Positions 28,350 to 38,536 are shown, numbered from the stretch's first letter. The stretch: 64,000 bases of DNA from Pycnococcus provasolii (GCA_049487715.1 CP150560.1:620001-684000); one strand, 5' to 3'. Program-made: numbers and translations. The notes: generated by a model from the sequence alone, not told the origin.

Positions 28350-30311
28350 CTACTGCTGCTGCTGCTGCTGTGCCGCGTAGTGCTGTGCATACTGCTGCGC
28401 GTACTGCTGCGCGTACTGCTGCTGCTGGTAATACCAGGCTGCATACGCCTCTTCGTACTGCTTCTGTGTTTGGTACTGCGCCTGCTGTGGCGCCGGATTG
28501 GCCTCAGCAGCAGACTTCACGTCCGCCACATCACCTGATGTGGTCGCCTCAGAGATCGATCGTAGCGTCTTGTCATACGGCGCGTCTTCGGCACTTGCCG
28601 CAAATGCCTCGGCGACTGATCGCTTCTTCGAGTCGGTGCTGGCACCAACCTCCATTCGAGGCGCGGTGGCTCCCACGCACGGAAGCGCACCAAATCGCCT
28701 CGCATACCGATCCTCCGCAGCCTTGAGTGCATCTCCGCTTGCCCGTAAGTTGGCAAAGGCAAGCATGCGCATGCCCAGAGATGCCCTCGAGTCGTGTGAC
28801 AGACCCTCCTGCGTCTCCGGTGCGTCCACCGCGCGCTCGTACAGCGCCAGCACGTTGTTCACGTCTAGCTGCGTCTTGGCGGCATTCTCCTCCATCGCAA
28901 GCCAAGCTTCCCACAGAACGAGCTTGTTCGGCACGCTGGCCGTCGCCTCGGAGAACACGTCGCGCGCAGCCTGCAGATCGCCACCATCGGGTGTCGACTC
29001 ATCCTTTTTGCACGTGCCGCATGCGAGGAGGCGTGCGCGAATCACGCTCACGGCGGCGTAGTAGTCAGACTTGCCCGCGCTGAGCGACGTCGCCATGGCG
29101 TTCGCGAGGCTTGCGTTGCACGCGACGGTGCCAGCGACGCGGCGCTCGAAGCCAGCGAGCGCCTCCGCGGCGCTGACCAAAAACGGCGCGACAGCGTCCA
29201 ATCTTGCGAAGCACATGCGTGCCGCCTCGACGTCCCCTCGTTTCTCCTCGACGCGCGCAAGCGCGAGGTGTGGCTCAGGCTGCCTGCTCGCGTGCAAGCA
29301 CGCTCGCACGAGGATGTCTCTCGCGCTGTCGAGCCCACCCGCCGCTCCTCGCGACTCTGTCCAGTATGCGTACCGCAGCCAGAATTCGGGGTAGAGAGCG
29401 CACGCGACGAGGCATCGCTCGAAGAGTCGCATCGTGCTCCCTCGCAGCCACTTGGGTGTGCTCGCCTGATCGGGCGCCTCACGTCTCACCTCCCACGAGA
29501 GGTAAGCACGCCAGTTTCTGATTTGAGCGGCATCGAGCGGCTTGGCGTGAAAGTACGGCCTTCGTATTTCTCGTTCGAACGGCGCGCGCGCTTCGGCGTA
29601 GCGGTCGACAGCCTCGTGCCTGCTTGCGCGCATGTCCGCGAGTCCCTCGTGGCTGTACGCGTACTCGCTTGCGTTTTGCAGTTCCTGCAGCTCGTCGTCG
29701 GAAGCGCTCTGCTCGAGCGGCAGCTGCGCGACCCACTCTGCGAGTTCGTGCCTGTACCTTTTCGTCGTATTTTCGTCCACAAACGGCGTCGACGCCGCGC
29801 GTGCGAGCAGGCTTGAGATGCGTTTGTGCGCCTCGATGGCTGCCGGTTGGTCGTCGTCCGCGAGTGCCTTCGAGGCTCTCTCTTTTGTGACATCAACTGC
29901 GGCGTCGTACACGTCAGCGGTCGCCGCGGACGGGTCGGCACCAACGTACGAGAGCGCGGACGTGATGACGTCGTCGACGTCGTCCAGACGTTGCGATTTG
30001 TGCATGTGTTTGACGTAGTTGGTCCATATTTCCGGGCAGTACGGTGCGCATTGCGTCGCCCTAATATGTGTAGCGGTAGCAGCTAAAGTTGTGCCTTGGT
30101 ATTGTTCTTCCAAGTCCGCCAACTTGAGCCAGTACCCGAAGCAGAGCGGGTAGGAAGCGAGGAAGGACTTGAAGTGCGTGATTGCTGAAGCGAGAGAGGA
30201 ACCCTGGGAACTCGAGGAGGAAGAAACATGTGCTAACAAATCACTCCATTGGTCGAAACTGTACTGCTGATGATGAGGCTGATGAGGCTGCTGCTGATGG
30301 GACGCCATCAT
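28350..30311 (-). CDS. PRP39: PRP39-like U1 snRNP-associated HAT-repeat protein
   Basis: This is a 653-residue protein made of half-a-TPR (HAT) repeats: YPLCFGYWLKLADLEEQYQ, CPEIWTNYVKHM, RNWRAYLSWEVRR, LYPEFWLRYAYWTES, NKLVLWEAWLAMEEN. This order and spacing fit PRP39, a U1 snRNP factor that helps commit 5' splice sites. The C-terminal 45 residues are Gln/Tyr/Ala-rich (YAQQYAQQY repeats), a prion-like tail. The start at 30311 is a double ATG. A telomere-like tract lies about 105 bp upstream. It converges with PDI. Confidence 0.85.
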   Translation of the reverse strand: MMASHQQQPHQPHHQQYSFDQWSDLLAHVSSSSSSQGSSLASAITHFKSFLASYPLCFGYWLKLADLEEQYQGTTLAATATHIRATQCAPYCPEIWTNYVKHMHKSQRLDDVDDVITSALSYVGADPSAATADVYDAAVDVTKERASKALADDDQPAAIEAHKRISSLLARAASTPFVDENTTKRYRHELAEWVAQLPLEQSASDDELQELQNASEYAYSHEGLADMRASRHEAVDRYAEARAPFEREIRRPYFHAKPLDAAQIRNWRAYLSWEVRREAPDQASTPKWLRGSTMRLFERCLVACALYPEFWLRYAYWTESRGAAGGLDSARDILVRACLHASRQPEPHLALARVEEKRGDVEAARMCFARLDAVAPFLVSAAEALAGFERRVAGTVACNASLANAMATSLSAGKSDYYAAVSVIRARLLACGTCKKDESTPDGGDLQAARDVFSEATASVPNKLVLWEAWLAMEENAAKTQLDVNNVLALYERAVDAPETQEGLSHDSRASLGMRMLAFANLRASGDALKAAEDRYARRFGALPCVGATAPRMEVGASTDSKKRSVAEAFAASAEDAPYDKTLRSISEATTSGDVADVKSAAEANPAPQQAQYQTQKQYEEAYAAWYYQQQQYAQQYAQQYAQHYAAQQQQQQ

Positions 30312-30873
30312 AAGCAGGGAGCTTGTGTGCTATTGGAGGATGATGAAGGGCGCCGCCACCCACCCCTAAAAAAGTAAAAAGGGGGGGGGGGGACGAAGAA
30401 CTCAAACAGAACCCGAACCCTAACCCTAACCCTAACCCTAACCCTAACCCTAACCCTAATGCCCATGCGATTCTTATTCGGGGTTCGCTTTTCTCTAAGT
30501 AAAAAAAGCCCGAAGGATGGATGGATTCGGGGTTTCAGAAAAGAAAAGGGACCCACACCATGGTGAGTGAGTCAGCAGGGGCCCCGTATCATCTCTGGAC
30601 AATCCCCCTTCTCTCTCTCCTCTCTCTCTCCTCTCGGAAGGTGCTACTTACCCTATCACATTTTTTAATATAACTAGGGTGGGGTTTTGTGTCCAGATTA
30701 TTGAGATATTTTACTTTTTAGATCAATTTTGGTGCGCTACACAACTTCCCACCCTCCCTCCCTCCCCTCCCTCGGCCTTCAAGAAGTTGGTTTGTTGTCA
30801 ATTTATGGTTTCATTGTACTGTACTGGTTGGATTGACCATTCTTGCTTGCTTGAATCAATCAATCAATCAATC
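30312..30873. other. Divergent spacer with telomere-like tract
   Basis: This lies between PRP39 and the first SIMPL copy. It holds poly-G (30381-30392), the CCCTAA tract at 30415-30460, CT-rich runs near 30610, TGTACTGTACTGG (30815) and a CAAT repeat just before 30874. No gene is seen. Confidence 0.6.
30415..30460. repeat. Interstitial telomere-like (CCCTAA)n, about 7 copies
   Basis: A perfect run of CCCTAA units ends in CCCTAATGCCC. It lies in the PRP39 promoter and reads TTAGGG in the direction of PRP39 transcription. Confidence 0.96.
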
Positions 30874-31935
30874 ATGGCGTCCTCTTTGATGATGTCCATC
30901 GCGCCCTCATCGCTTCCTCCTCGCTCTCACTCTCAGCTCTCACGTCGTTAGTGGCGGCGCAACCTGCGACGTCGCCAACGTGCCTTCCGTTCCCGCGCAT
31001 TGAAGTACGCGGTGGATCGCGCATTCGTGTCGATCCGGATCAAGTTCAAATCACCATCGAAGCGACGGCGACGCGTCGCAACGCATCCATAGCGTCGGAA
31101 CTAGTCGCGGGTGCTGTCGCATCCATCCAGGAACTGAAAACGTCGGGCGGATTTGATTCCGTCGTCAGCCTCTCATACAGGGGTCCAGATCTGCAGTACA
31201 AGTGGGTCAGTTCCACGATCGCCTGGTCAACGCAACGTTCGCGTGCCTGTCGGGTACATGTACCGCGAAGTCCTCCTGGTAACCGCTTCCATCGACGTCA
31301 ACGACACCGACACTGACGCTGACGCTGAGGAAGACAAAGGAGACGCCGCAAGTACCGCAGCGACGGCGTCACTCACGAAGTTTGCGAAGACGGCTGCGAC
31401 GACCGTCGAGACGATCATTCAGAACACCGCCGAGACGGCGTCCGAAGAATCTGCCGCGTCGTCGACGAACACGAATCCCGATCCTGCTGCTGCTGCTGCT
31501 GCTCCGAATGGTGCTGGGATTGGAAAAGGGTGGGATCCTGTCCCATCTCTTGACGACGGAAGCGCGAAGGATCCGCTCGTGTCTATCCAAAGCGTGAGGT
31601 ACAGCTTGACGCCTAAAAGTCAAGCTTCGTCCGCCCTTCGTGCGCGCAGGCTTGCGACGACTGACGCGAAGAAGAAGGCTAGCGTTCTCGCGGAGTCGAT
31701 GAGCCTGAATCTGGGCGAGCTGCTCTACGTGACAGACTTTGACTCCACGCCCATCACCACCAGCAACGATGAAGTTGCGGCCGAGTCGATGGTGATGCCA
31801 GCCATGGCCCGAAGTGCCTTCTACAGCAGCGGTGGTGCCGCTGCGGCCGCCCCCGCTCGTGGTCCTGGCGGCGATCCCATGAAGCAGACGTTTACGGCGG
31901 ATGTCTCAGCAGCTTTCAAGGCAAGCAGCGGTTAG
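30874..31935 (+). pseudogene. SIMPL (DUF541) domain protein, copy 1, frame-broken
   Basis: This is a tandem partner of the gene at 32192. The SIMPL body is plain: IEVRGGSRIRVDPDQVQITIEAT, the ALRARRLATTDAKKKASVLAE helix, LNLGELLYVTDFDSTP, and a C-terminal strand MKQTFTADVSAAFKASSG. The frame is broken twice. In the signal-peptide region the copy carries about 20 extra bases, so the ATG at 30874 runs into TAG at about 30949. At 31211-31240 one extra base shifts the frame again (copy 2 reads VSSATPGQSDV here). The two shifts cancel in net frame. The C-terminus is intact. It is either a pseudogene or a working gene with sequence errors. The product would be secreted. The SIMPL family is mainly bacterial, of unknown biochemical role. 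Confidence 0.7.
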
Positions 31936-32191
31936 CGAGCCTGTTTATCCAGAGCCCTTTAAGGCGATCCTAGCCTTATGTGTTGCCAGCATACATGTTG
32001 CGTTCAAAGAAATGATCAAACCAAGTTTTTGTGCGTCACAGGACCTGCTAAGGCCCTTCCCCTCTTTTTGATATTTTTTTGGCTGCACAACTTCCTACCG
32101 GGTACCGGGTACCCCTCTTCAATTTTCAATTTTCAGTAAATTTCGATCAAATTTTGATTTGTCTTTTGAGATCATTCTGGAATCAATCATC

Positions 32192-33178
32192 ATGGCGTCC
32201 TCTTTGATAATGTCCATCGCCCTCATCGCTTCCTCCTCACTCACGTTAGTGGCGGCGCAACCTGCGACGTCGCCATCGTGCCTTCCGTTCCCGCGCATTG
32301 AAGTACGCGGTGGATCGCGCATTCGTGTCGATCCGGATCAAGTTCAAATCACCATCGAAGCGACGGCGACACGTCGCAACGCATCCATAGCGTCGGAACT
32401 AGTCGCGGCTGCAGTGGCATCCATCAAGGACGAACTGACCGGCACGTCGGGCGGATTTGATTCCGTCGTCAGTCTCAGCTACCGCGGTCCGGATCTGCAG
32501 TACAAGTGGGTCAGTTCCGCGACGCCTGGACAAAGCGACGTTCGCGTGCCTGTCGGGTACATGTACCGCGAAGTCCTCCTGGTAACAGCTTCCATCGACG
32601 TCAACGACACCGACACTGACGCTGACGCTGAAGAAGACAAAGGAGACGCCGCAAGTACCGCAGCGACGGCGTCACTCACGAAGTTTGCGAAGACAGCTGC
32701 GACGACCGTCGAGACGATCATTCAGAACACCGCCGAGACGGCATCCGAAGAGAGCGAATCTGCCGCGTCGTCGACGACGTACACGAATCCCACTGCTGCT
32801 TCGGCAGATTCCAAACAAGGGTGGGATCCTGTCCCATCTCTTGACGACGGAAGCCCGAAGGATCCGCTCGTGTCTATCCAAAGCGTGAAGTACGGCTTGA
32901 CGCCTAAAAGTCAAGCTTCGTCCGCCCTTCGTGCGCGCAGGCTTGCGACGACTGACGCGAAGAAGAAGGCTAGCGTTCTCGCGGAGTCGATGAGCCTGAA
33001 TCTGGGCGAGCTGCTCTACGTGACAGACTTTGACTCCACGCCCATCACCACCAGCAACGATGTGCGTGCTTCTAAGGAGGTGTCGGCCGATTCGATCGGT
33101 GGATGGCCAGCCATGGCCCCCGCATGGAAATATCTGGGGGTGGTTTTGCTGCTCGTGGTCCTGGCGGCGATCCCCTGA
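32192..33178 (+). CDS. SIMPL (DUF541) domain secreted protein, copy 2, C-terminus shifted
   Basis: This is a protein of about 328 residues. The signal peptide MASSLIMSIALIASSSLTLVAAQ is shortened here to its core IALIASSSLTLVAA. The SIMPL domain follows with a Thr/Asp/Ala-rich insert (NDTDTDADAEEDKG to about TAASADSK), then LRARRLATTDAKKKASVLAE and LGELLYVTDFDSTP. After about 33120 the frame reads a hydrophobic YLGVVLLLVVLAAIP and stops at 33178. The other frame continues as RGPGGDPLKQTFTADVSAAF to TAG at 33229, matching the end of copy 1. So copy 2 has lost its last beta strand through a frame change in C- and G-runs at 33116-33150, or the assembly has an indel there. The hydrophobic new end could act as a membrane tail if real. 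Confidence 0.72.
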   Translation: MASSLIMSIALIASSSLTLVAAQPATSPSCLPFPRIEVRGGSRIRVDPDQVQITIEATATRRNASIASELVAAAVASIKDELTGTSGGFDSVVSLSYRGPDLQYKWVSSATPGQSDVRVPVGYMYREVLLVTASIDVNDTDTDADAEEDKGDAASTAATASLTKFAKTAATTVETIIQNTAETASEESESAASSTTYTNPTAASADSKQGWDPVPSLDDGSPKDPLVSIQSVKYGLTPKSQASSALRARRLATTDAKKKASVLAESMSLNLGELLYVTDFDSTPITTSNDVRASKEVSADSIGGWPAMAPAWKYLGVVLLLVVLAAIP

Positions 33179-33352
33179 AGCAGACGTTTACGGCGGATGT
33201 CTCAGCGGCTTTCGCGGCAAGCAGCGGTTAGCGAGCCTGTTTATCCAGACACCAGAGCCGTTAAGGCTAACTTACCCTAGCCTTATGTGTTGCCAGCATA
33301 CATGTTGCGTACAAAGAAGTAATGATCAAACCAAGTTTTTGTGTCACAGTGA

Positions 33353-34213
33353 AAATGGAGCGGTCTAAAGTACTCATAAAAGGAAAGGCCGTGCGGTGCA
33401 GTCACCCGCACGCAAGTCGGTCGTGATCAGACCTCCTGACTGACTCTCTACGGGTAGTCGTGAAGGCGGTGATGAGCAGGTACCTGATGAGCGTGAGTTT
33501 TCTGACAGTCTGAGGAGATGTTCAAGGGACCGTCGCTTTCCTCATCACACGCTTTTCTTTCTTCCACCTAAGCTTAGGCGAGGCAACCCAAACCCACTTG
33601 CCCAAACACTTGCCCACCCAACCAACCCCCTTCCCTTGTCTGCTCAACATTCACCAAACGATCTTTGCTTTGATGAGATCAAACTTCAAAGCTCGTCCTA
33701 CAGTGTCCTCAGTCATCAAAGACACAATAGTACAATACAAAAAGTAAAGTCTCTCGCAAAGGCAGTTCATGAGGGAGTTGACGGAGGGACTCACCAGGCC
33801 TGCATCAGGAGGCAATGCAATGGGTCCGAGACTCGCAGCCTTCTGATGAGCCACCTTATAAAACCCTTACATACAAGTACAAGTTACAACTCTCGTCGTA
33901 GTGGTACGCTCACTGGTAGTGGTACGCTCGCTCGGTCGATCGGTCAGTCGGTGCTCGGAGCTGTCGGAGGGTTGGGAGGACTTCTGCGTTCCGCGGCCCC
34001 AATATCCCATCACTTGAGCACTTGAAGGGAACACGCGGCGAGGTGGGAACACCTCCCTTACACTTGTTGGCCGCGAGAACACGAGGACAGGGACAGTGCA
34101 CGTCCTCCTCCCGGGTAGTAGGAGGAGTATCTCTCCCCTCGTCTTAAGGTCCGTCTTAAGTCTTAAGGGGTCCACTTTAAGGTCATCGGCTATATATATA
34201 TATATATATCAGT
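33353..34213. other. Intergenic spacer
   Basis: No gene is seen. Notable elements are GTGGTACGCTC near-repeats at about 33900-33930, CTTAAG-rich motifs at 34141-34170 and a (TA)n run directly before the next start. Confidence 0.5.
34191..34209 (+). promoter_or_regulatory. (TA)n run ending four bases before the start codon
   Basis: TATATA over 19 bases, then CAGT and ATG at 34214. This is too close to the ATG for an ordinary TATA box unless the 5' UTR is nearly absent or the true start is the next Met. Confidence 0.4.
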
Positions 34214-35152
34214 ATGCAGCGCGCGTCCCTGCTGACGGTGCGCTCCGACTCCGCCGACCTGGGTAATGGTGGGGGTGGTGCGCCAACCTCAAGTGGCTCG
34301 TCGAAGAAAAACGACGATCCGGACGCGAATAGTAGCGGGATCGTCGCCGTCCCTTTCGTCGGCGTGATCGACGTCAGCGGCCTGCGCTCCAAGTTCCTGA
34401 GGGACGTCGTCACGCAGGTCAACAACGATCCCGTCAAGAGGTCCATGGCAAAAGGCGTTCTCATCGGCTTCTTTGTAGCCTTCCTCGTGTTCTACGTCGA
34501 CATATTCAACGCCATGGGAAACGAGCGCGCGCAGTGGAGGCAGACGAGCCGCTTGCTCGCATCGGAGCGCGACGAGTACAAAAAGGCACTCGAGATCGTC
34601 GAAAGCAAAATGGTGCAGAGCGAGGCGCAGGTGCTCGTCGCGCAGAAAACAGCCACGGGAGCGGTCGACCGAGCGACGGCGGAGGTGCGAGCGACGCAAG
34701 GCGCCGCCAAGGCTGCCATGGGAGACGTCGTGTCCTTAAAAGACAGCATCATCAAAAAGCACAAGGGTGCGGCGGAGCGCGAGGCGCGAAGTGGTATGAA
34801 GCACAGGCTCGAGGCGGAGGCGACGAAAGTGCACCTCAAGACGGCGAGCTCGGAGCTGAAGAAGGTGGAGACGGCGGAGGATGCGTGGGACCGGTTCCAC
34901 CAGCAAGCTGTGTCGCGAAGCGTGCGCTACGGAAGTCACACGAAAGTTCCGAACATACCGCACCCGGATGCCGACGACCACGCGGCGAAAATTGTCACCG
35001 GATGGAGACTTGGCCAGCGGCTCGCGATTCGCGGCGGTGAGGGCGGCGTGCACAGCGACGGGCTCATGAAGAGCGCGGTCAAGTCGACGGAGACGTTCGG
35101 CTTTGGCGACAAAAAGAAGAGCGGGCGCAAGCTGCTCGCTCGCGCCGCGTGA
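34214..35152 (+). CDS. Single-pass membrane protein with long coiled coil, unknown function
   Basis: I do not recognise a family in these 312 residues. Visible are a Ser/Gly/Asn-rich N-terminus of about 45 residues, one clear membrane span (MAKGVLIGFFVAFLVFYVDIF, residues about 78-98; core LIGFFVAFLVFYVDIF), then about 120 residues of charged Ala/Glu/Lys helix likely to form a coiled coil (SEAQVLVAQKTATGAVDRATAE), and a basic C-terminus ending KKKSGRKLLARAA. The topology resembles tethering or organelle-shaping proteins, but that is only inference. Confidence 0.7.
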   Translation: MQRASLLTVRSDSADLGNGGGGAPTSSGSSKKNDDPDANSSGIVAVPFVGVIDVSGLRSKFLRDVVTQVNNDPVKRSMAKGVLIGFFVAFLVFYVDIFNAMGNERAQWRQTSRLLASERDEYKKALEIVESKMVQSEAQVLVAQKTATGAVDRATAEVRATQGAAKAAMGDVVSLKDSIIKKHKGAAEREARSGMKHRLEAEATKVHLKTASSELKKVETAEDAWDRFHQQAVSRSVRYGSHTKVPNIPHPDADDHAAKIVTGWRLGQRLAIRGGEGGVHSDGLMKSAVKSTETFGFGDKKKSGRKLLARAA

Positions 35153-35337
35153 TGTGGTTGAGCACTGCACACTTGATTGAATCCTTCTTTTGGTAAAACA
35201 CAACAAACTTTTTTACTTTATGATTTATAGAGTTGAACAACACCACTTGCTTATCGCAGCTGTGGGCGCCTGCGGCGGGTGGTCTCGCGGAGCGGCGGAC
35301 GAGGAACTGGAGAACGTGTGCAGTAAAGTACACTCCA

Positions 35338-36318
35338 TTACGTCTTGCTTCCGCTTCTGCCGCCAGTCATCCTTGAGAGCTTGGCTAAATCCACCTGCTT
35401 CGCCTCCGCAGTTGCGACAACTTCGCCCTTGGCATTCTTCACCTCAGCGCACGTCGTGACCATCACAGATTCTGGTTTGGCCGTGTCCGGCTTGATCCAC
35501 GCCTCGATGTGCAACGTTTCGTTGAGCGTTCCCGGTTTTTTCATCCGACACGTGAACTCAGAAGTGAGACACAACGGCTGCCACGCGATTTTGCCCACCT
35601 CACCCATCATTTCGTCGAGTGCAGTTTGAACGGCACCTCCGTGTGCACCAAGCCCAGACTCCGCACCTATGCACGCTTGTTCAGAGAATCGTATGGCGCC
35701 GAAGACTCGTTTTGTGGTTGGTTCGAAGAAATATCTCAAGTCCAGTCCAGCCGCGGCGGCTTTGTCTCCCGTCGCCCAGCTTACTTGTGCGACGTCAAGT
35801 TGTTGCGACTGCGGGTACACGAGAAGTTTCTGAAAGGGGAACCCGTTGGTTTGGTTCGCTCGTTTCACGCACGCCTTCATGACGTCGTCTCCTGGTGGCA
35901 TGAGCCCGTTGGGCCTGAACGGAATTCCTCGTAGGCGAGCAACGCGTTGGTACTCTGTTGTGTCTACGCGAGCCCAGACAGGATCTGTGGATGGCACGTC
36001 TGCGTAATTGAGAGTTGCTTGATTTTGCGTGATGCCTCCACCAGGTTGCAAGGGATCCATGTTTTTCTCCTCCTCCTCCTGAGAAGACGCTGGAGCAGGA
36101 GCGTGATCCTGACTATCAGGTAAAACGGTTCCGTTCGTTCGAAAGAATGTCCGAATAGACGCTTCTGTCCACGTCTCGCACGCGTCAGGAGGTAACTCGG
36201 GTACGTCATCACCAGATTCTTCGAGTTCCTCCTCTAAGACCATTGAGAGGTTACGAAGACGCATGGTAAGCTCGGCATCGCGAGCTGCTGCTGCCGATGC
36301 TGCTGCTGCTGACGACAT
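35338..36318 (-). CDS. Hotdog-fold acyl-CoA thioesterase-like protein (THEM4/PaaI type)
   Basis: This is a 326-residue protein. The C-terminal half is a hotdog domain: FGAIRFSEQACIGAESGLGAHGGAVQTALDEMMG carries the family helix with the HGG..T.LDE pattern (shown here as AHGGAVQTALDEMMG), followed by strands EFTCRMKKPGTLNETLHIEAW and VMVTTCAEVKNAKGEVVATAEAKQV. Such enzymes hydrolyse acyl-CoA or acyl-ACP thioesters. The N-terminal 150 residues (Ala-rich start, acidic stretch, then NGFPFQKLLVYP) have no clear domain. The start is set at the ATG at 36318. It is convergent with the coiled-coil gene. Confidence 0.72.
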   Translation of the reverse strand: MSSAAAASAAAARDAELTMRLRNLSMVLEEELEESGDDVPELPPDACETWTEASIRTFFRTNGTVLPDSQDHAPAPASSQEEEEKNMDPLQPGGGITQNQATLNYADVPSTDPVWARVDTTEYQRVARLRGIPFRPNGLMPPGDDVMKACVKRANQTNGFPFQKLLVYPQSQQLDVAQVSWATGDKAAAAGLDLRYFFEPTTKRVFGAIRFSEQACIGAESGLGAHGGAVQTALDEMMGEVGKIAWQPLCLTSEFTCRMKKPGTLNETLHIEAWIKPDTAKPESVMVTTCAEVKNAKGEVVATAEAKQVDLAKLSRMTGGRSGSKT

Positions 36319-37384
36319 TGTGGTTGTTGACAAGTGCCGCCGCTATGTGTACTCGCCCGCTGCAAGACCGCCGCTGAGCGTATGTCGCGAGCCTATGGCG
36401 CGCAGGCGATGGAGAGCGACGACGTGGAGGTATGCGGATGATGGGGAGTAACGGATGGCAGTTGCGATGAATTCGGGGTGAAACTCGGGGATGGTTCGGA
36501 ACAAACCCCTAATCAGTTGATTAGGGGTTGGCATTTTCTCCCCCATTACACTATTCCAGTTGGTTTTCTCCTCTTCCGTCCGTCTGAATTCTCTTCTCCC
36601 TCGAGTTCTTCGCTGTGCACTTCACTGCCCATTCAGAAATAAATTGACAGATATGCCTTAATTCCCTCCCTCCACATTACATGAAGAAGGCATGTGGTGT
36701 TGATAATTAACTGTATGCTGTTTCTTTTTCTCTCCCCGCCTTCCCACCCGAACGTTAGTTAGTAAGCTGACGGTGTGGTGACCAATGGTGCTTTTTTTAT
36801 TCATTTGTTAACGGCTTGCTGCTTGTCCAACTCCCCTCTTTAAAAAAAAATTTTTTTTTTTCAAAAGTTTTTTTTAAAAAAAACCCCCCTGCCTCTTGTT
36901 GTTGTTAACAGCTCGTCGAATCTTCAGATCATTCCTCCTGTCAGCCTGTCAGGCCTCGGGATTGCACGAACCTCATTGTTACAGGTTCATGTTCGTTCAT
37001 TCGTTTACTACAGTATTTGATATCTCCTGAAGGTAGTAGTCACCACTGAGTGCTCAAGGCTTATTATTGGTTCTATGTTTATTATCATCGTACGTACGTC
37101 TCATGCATGCATGCACTTTTCTTTCTTTCTTTCCTGTATTATGAGCGGAGCCTCACCTCGGCCTCTTGCGAATGAATGAGGGGACACACAGTACGTACCC
37201 TCTCCTCGTAGATAGTTAATAACCCTTCGAATCATATCAAAAGAACTGCTGGTTCATTGATGACTACTACGTACGTAGGGTAGGTACTACTACTACTGTT
37301 GTTTTTGTTGTTGTTGGACATTGATTGGGGGAATTCGACGTCGACTCGCAATCAACACGATAATAGTAATACGAATCAACAATC
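36319..37384. other. 1.1-kb intergenic spacer, A/T-rich
   Basis: No gene is seen between these divergent genes. Notable features are alternating A and T homopolymers at 36842-36883 (A9T11, then T8A8), a GTACGTACG/CATGCATGCATGCA palindromic patch at 37090-37115 and a polymorphic-looking TAC/TTG simple repeat at 37285-37320. Confidence 0.6.
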
Positions 37385-38369
37385 ATGGCGGATAACAACA
37401 TGTCTAATACTACCGCCGTTGATGACATGTCATCCAATTCGTCGTCGTCACGGGACTCGCTCACGTCCTCACAGCGCCTGCGTGCACGTCTCCTGCAATT
37501 AGCGGAGGCATCCTCGCGGGCATCGGAAAGGCTCGCGCTCACGCTCTCGCAGGACGCCGACGCAGATGAACCTTCCATAGGAACGATGTCCGCACCGCCG
37601 ACAGAACGCGTCTCTTCAGCCTTGACGCTCGTACACGAAGCAAGGAGGCTGCGACATGCAAGGCTTCTCGTCGTCGACGACGAAGTGCCGCCGCCCGTGC
37701 AGCAGCAGCAGGAGCCAGCAGCACATTTCTGTCATCACGCACGAAGCAGCAGCAGGAGATGCACCAAAGAAAAGGACACCATCCCAATCCTACAGCTTGA
37801 TTCCAAGTGACATGGAAGATGAGGTGCTGAGCGACATGCACAAACAGCAAATCATCGACGTTGAAAAAGAAGAGGAGGAGGTTTGCAAAAAGAGCAACAC
37901 ACCACCATCGAAGAACAACAAAACGAAAAGAGCACTGGTGATTGTTATGGGCGTGCTTGGAGTTATCCTTTCGTTTGCCATGCTCTGCGTTCTTGTGGTG
38001 CTCACGATTCGCTTCTTCAGTACCACGACGACGACGATGATGAACAACCATCAGGAATTATTGACTTCATTATCCCCATCATCACCACCATCGCCGCCGC
38101 CGCCATCAGCTGATTCTTCTCTCACTCTAAAATCACTCACAGCAGAGAGTGCCAAGCTAGGAGATGCGGATGCGAATGAACTGTGGGTGGAGGGTAAGGG
38201 TGGATTATTTGTTGCGCACGGTGCTAGTGTTGGCGGCGATGCGAGCTTTGTGGGTAACGTGCACGTCGGAGGATCCGTGAGCGCAGACGACATTGAGTTG
38301 GAGCAGGGTGGTAGTCTGGCGAAGATGATGGAAGACTTAAGCACACGTCTTGAGAAACTGGAAGGGTAG
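37385..38369 (+). CDS. Type II membrane protein with beta-repeat and coiled-coil tail; one frame break
   Basis: Two overlapping frames belong together. From ATG 37385 the first encodes a helical N-terminus (RLRARLLQLAEASSRASERL) and stops at 37808-37810. The second, open before 37656, runs to 38369 and holds a basic juxtamembrane stretch, one membrane span (RALVIVMGVLGVILSFAMLC, then VLVVLTIRFF), a Ser/Pro linker and a C-terminus of short valine/glycine beta repeats (GGLFVAHGASVGGDASFVGNV; core VGGDASFVGNVHVGGSVSA) ending in a heptad coil SLAKMMEDLSTRLEKLE. A change of one base between about 37700 and 37800 would join them; near 37730 the fit is HF|VITHEAAAG. The tail resembles trimeric beta-helix stalks. 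Function is unknown. Confidence 0.55.
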
Positions 38370-38536
38370 GAAGGTTATTGTTGGTGTTGGTTTGTGTGTG
38401 TGTGGTTGGTTGGGTTGTTATGACAGAAATATTTTTTCATATCCACTCTTACACCATAAAACAATATTTTTTGTTTGTTTCGTTCCGTTTTCATGTCACA
38501 CACTTCTCAACACACCTGATACTTTCCCCGCCAAAA

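Larger units (their letters stand above)
30874..33352. repeat. Tandem duplication of a roughly 1.2-kb gene unit
   Basis: Unit 1 is about 30874-32040 and unit 2 about 32192-33352. Similarity continues past the stops into the 3' flank (CCTTATGTGTTGCCAGCATA and the ATGATCAAACCAAGTTTTTGTG segment), so both coding and 3' sequences were copied. Confidence 0.85.

Noticed and set aside
33636-34025. 129-residue plus-strand frame in the spacer after the SIMPL pair
   Set aside because: It has a non-ATG start, low complexity and no similarity pattern.
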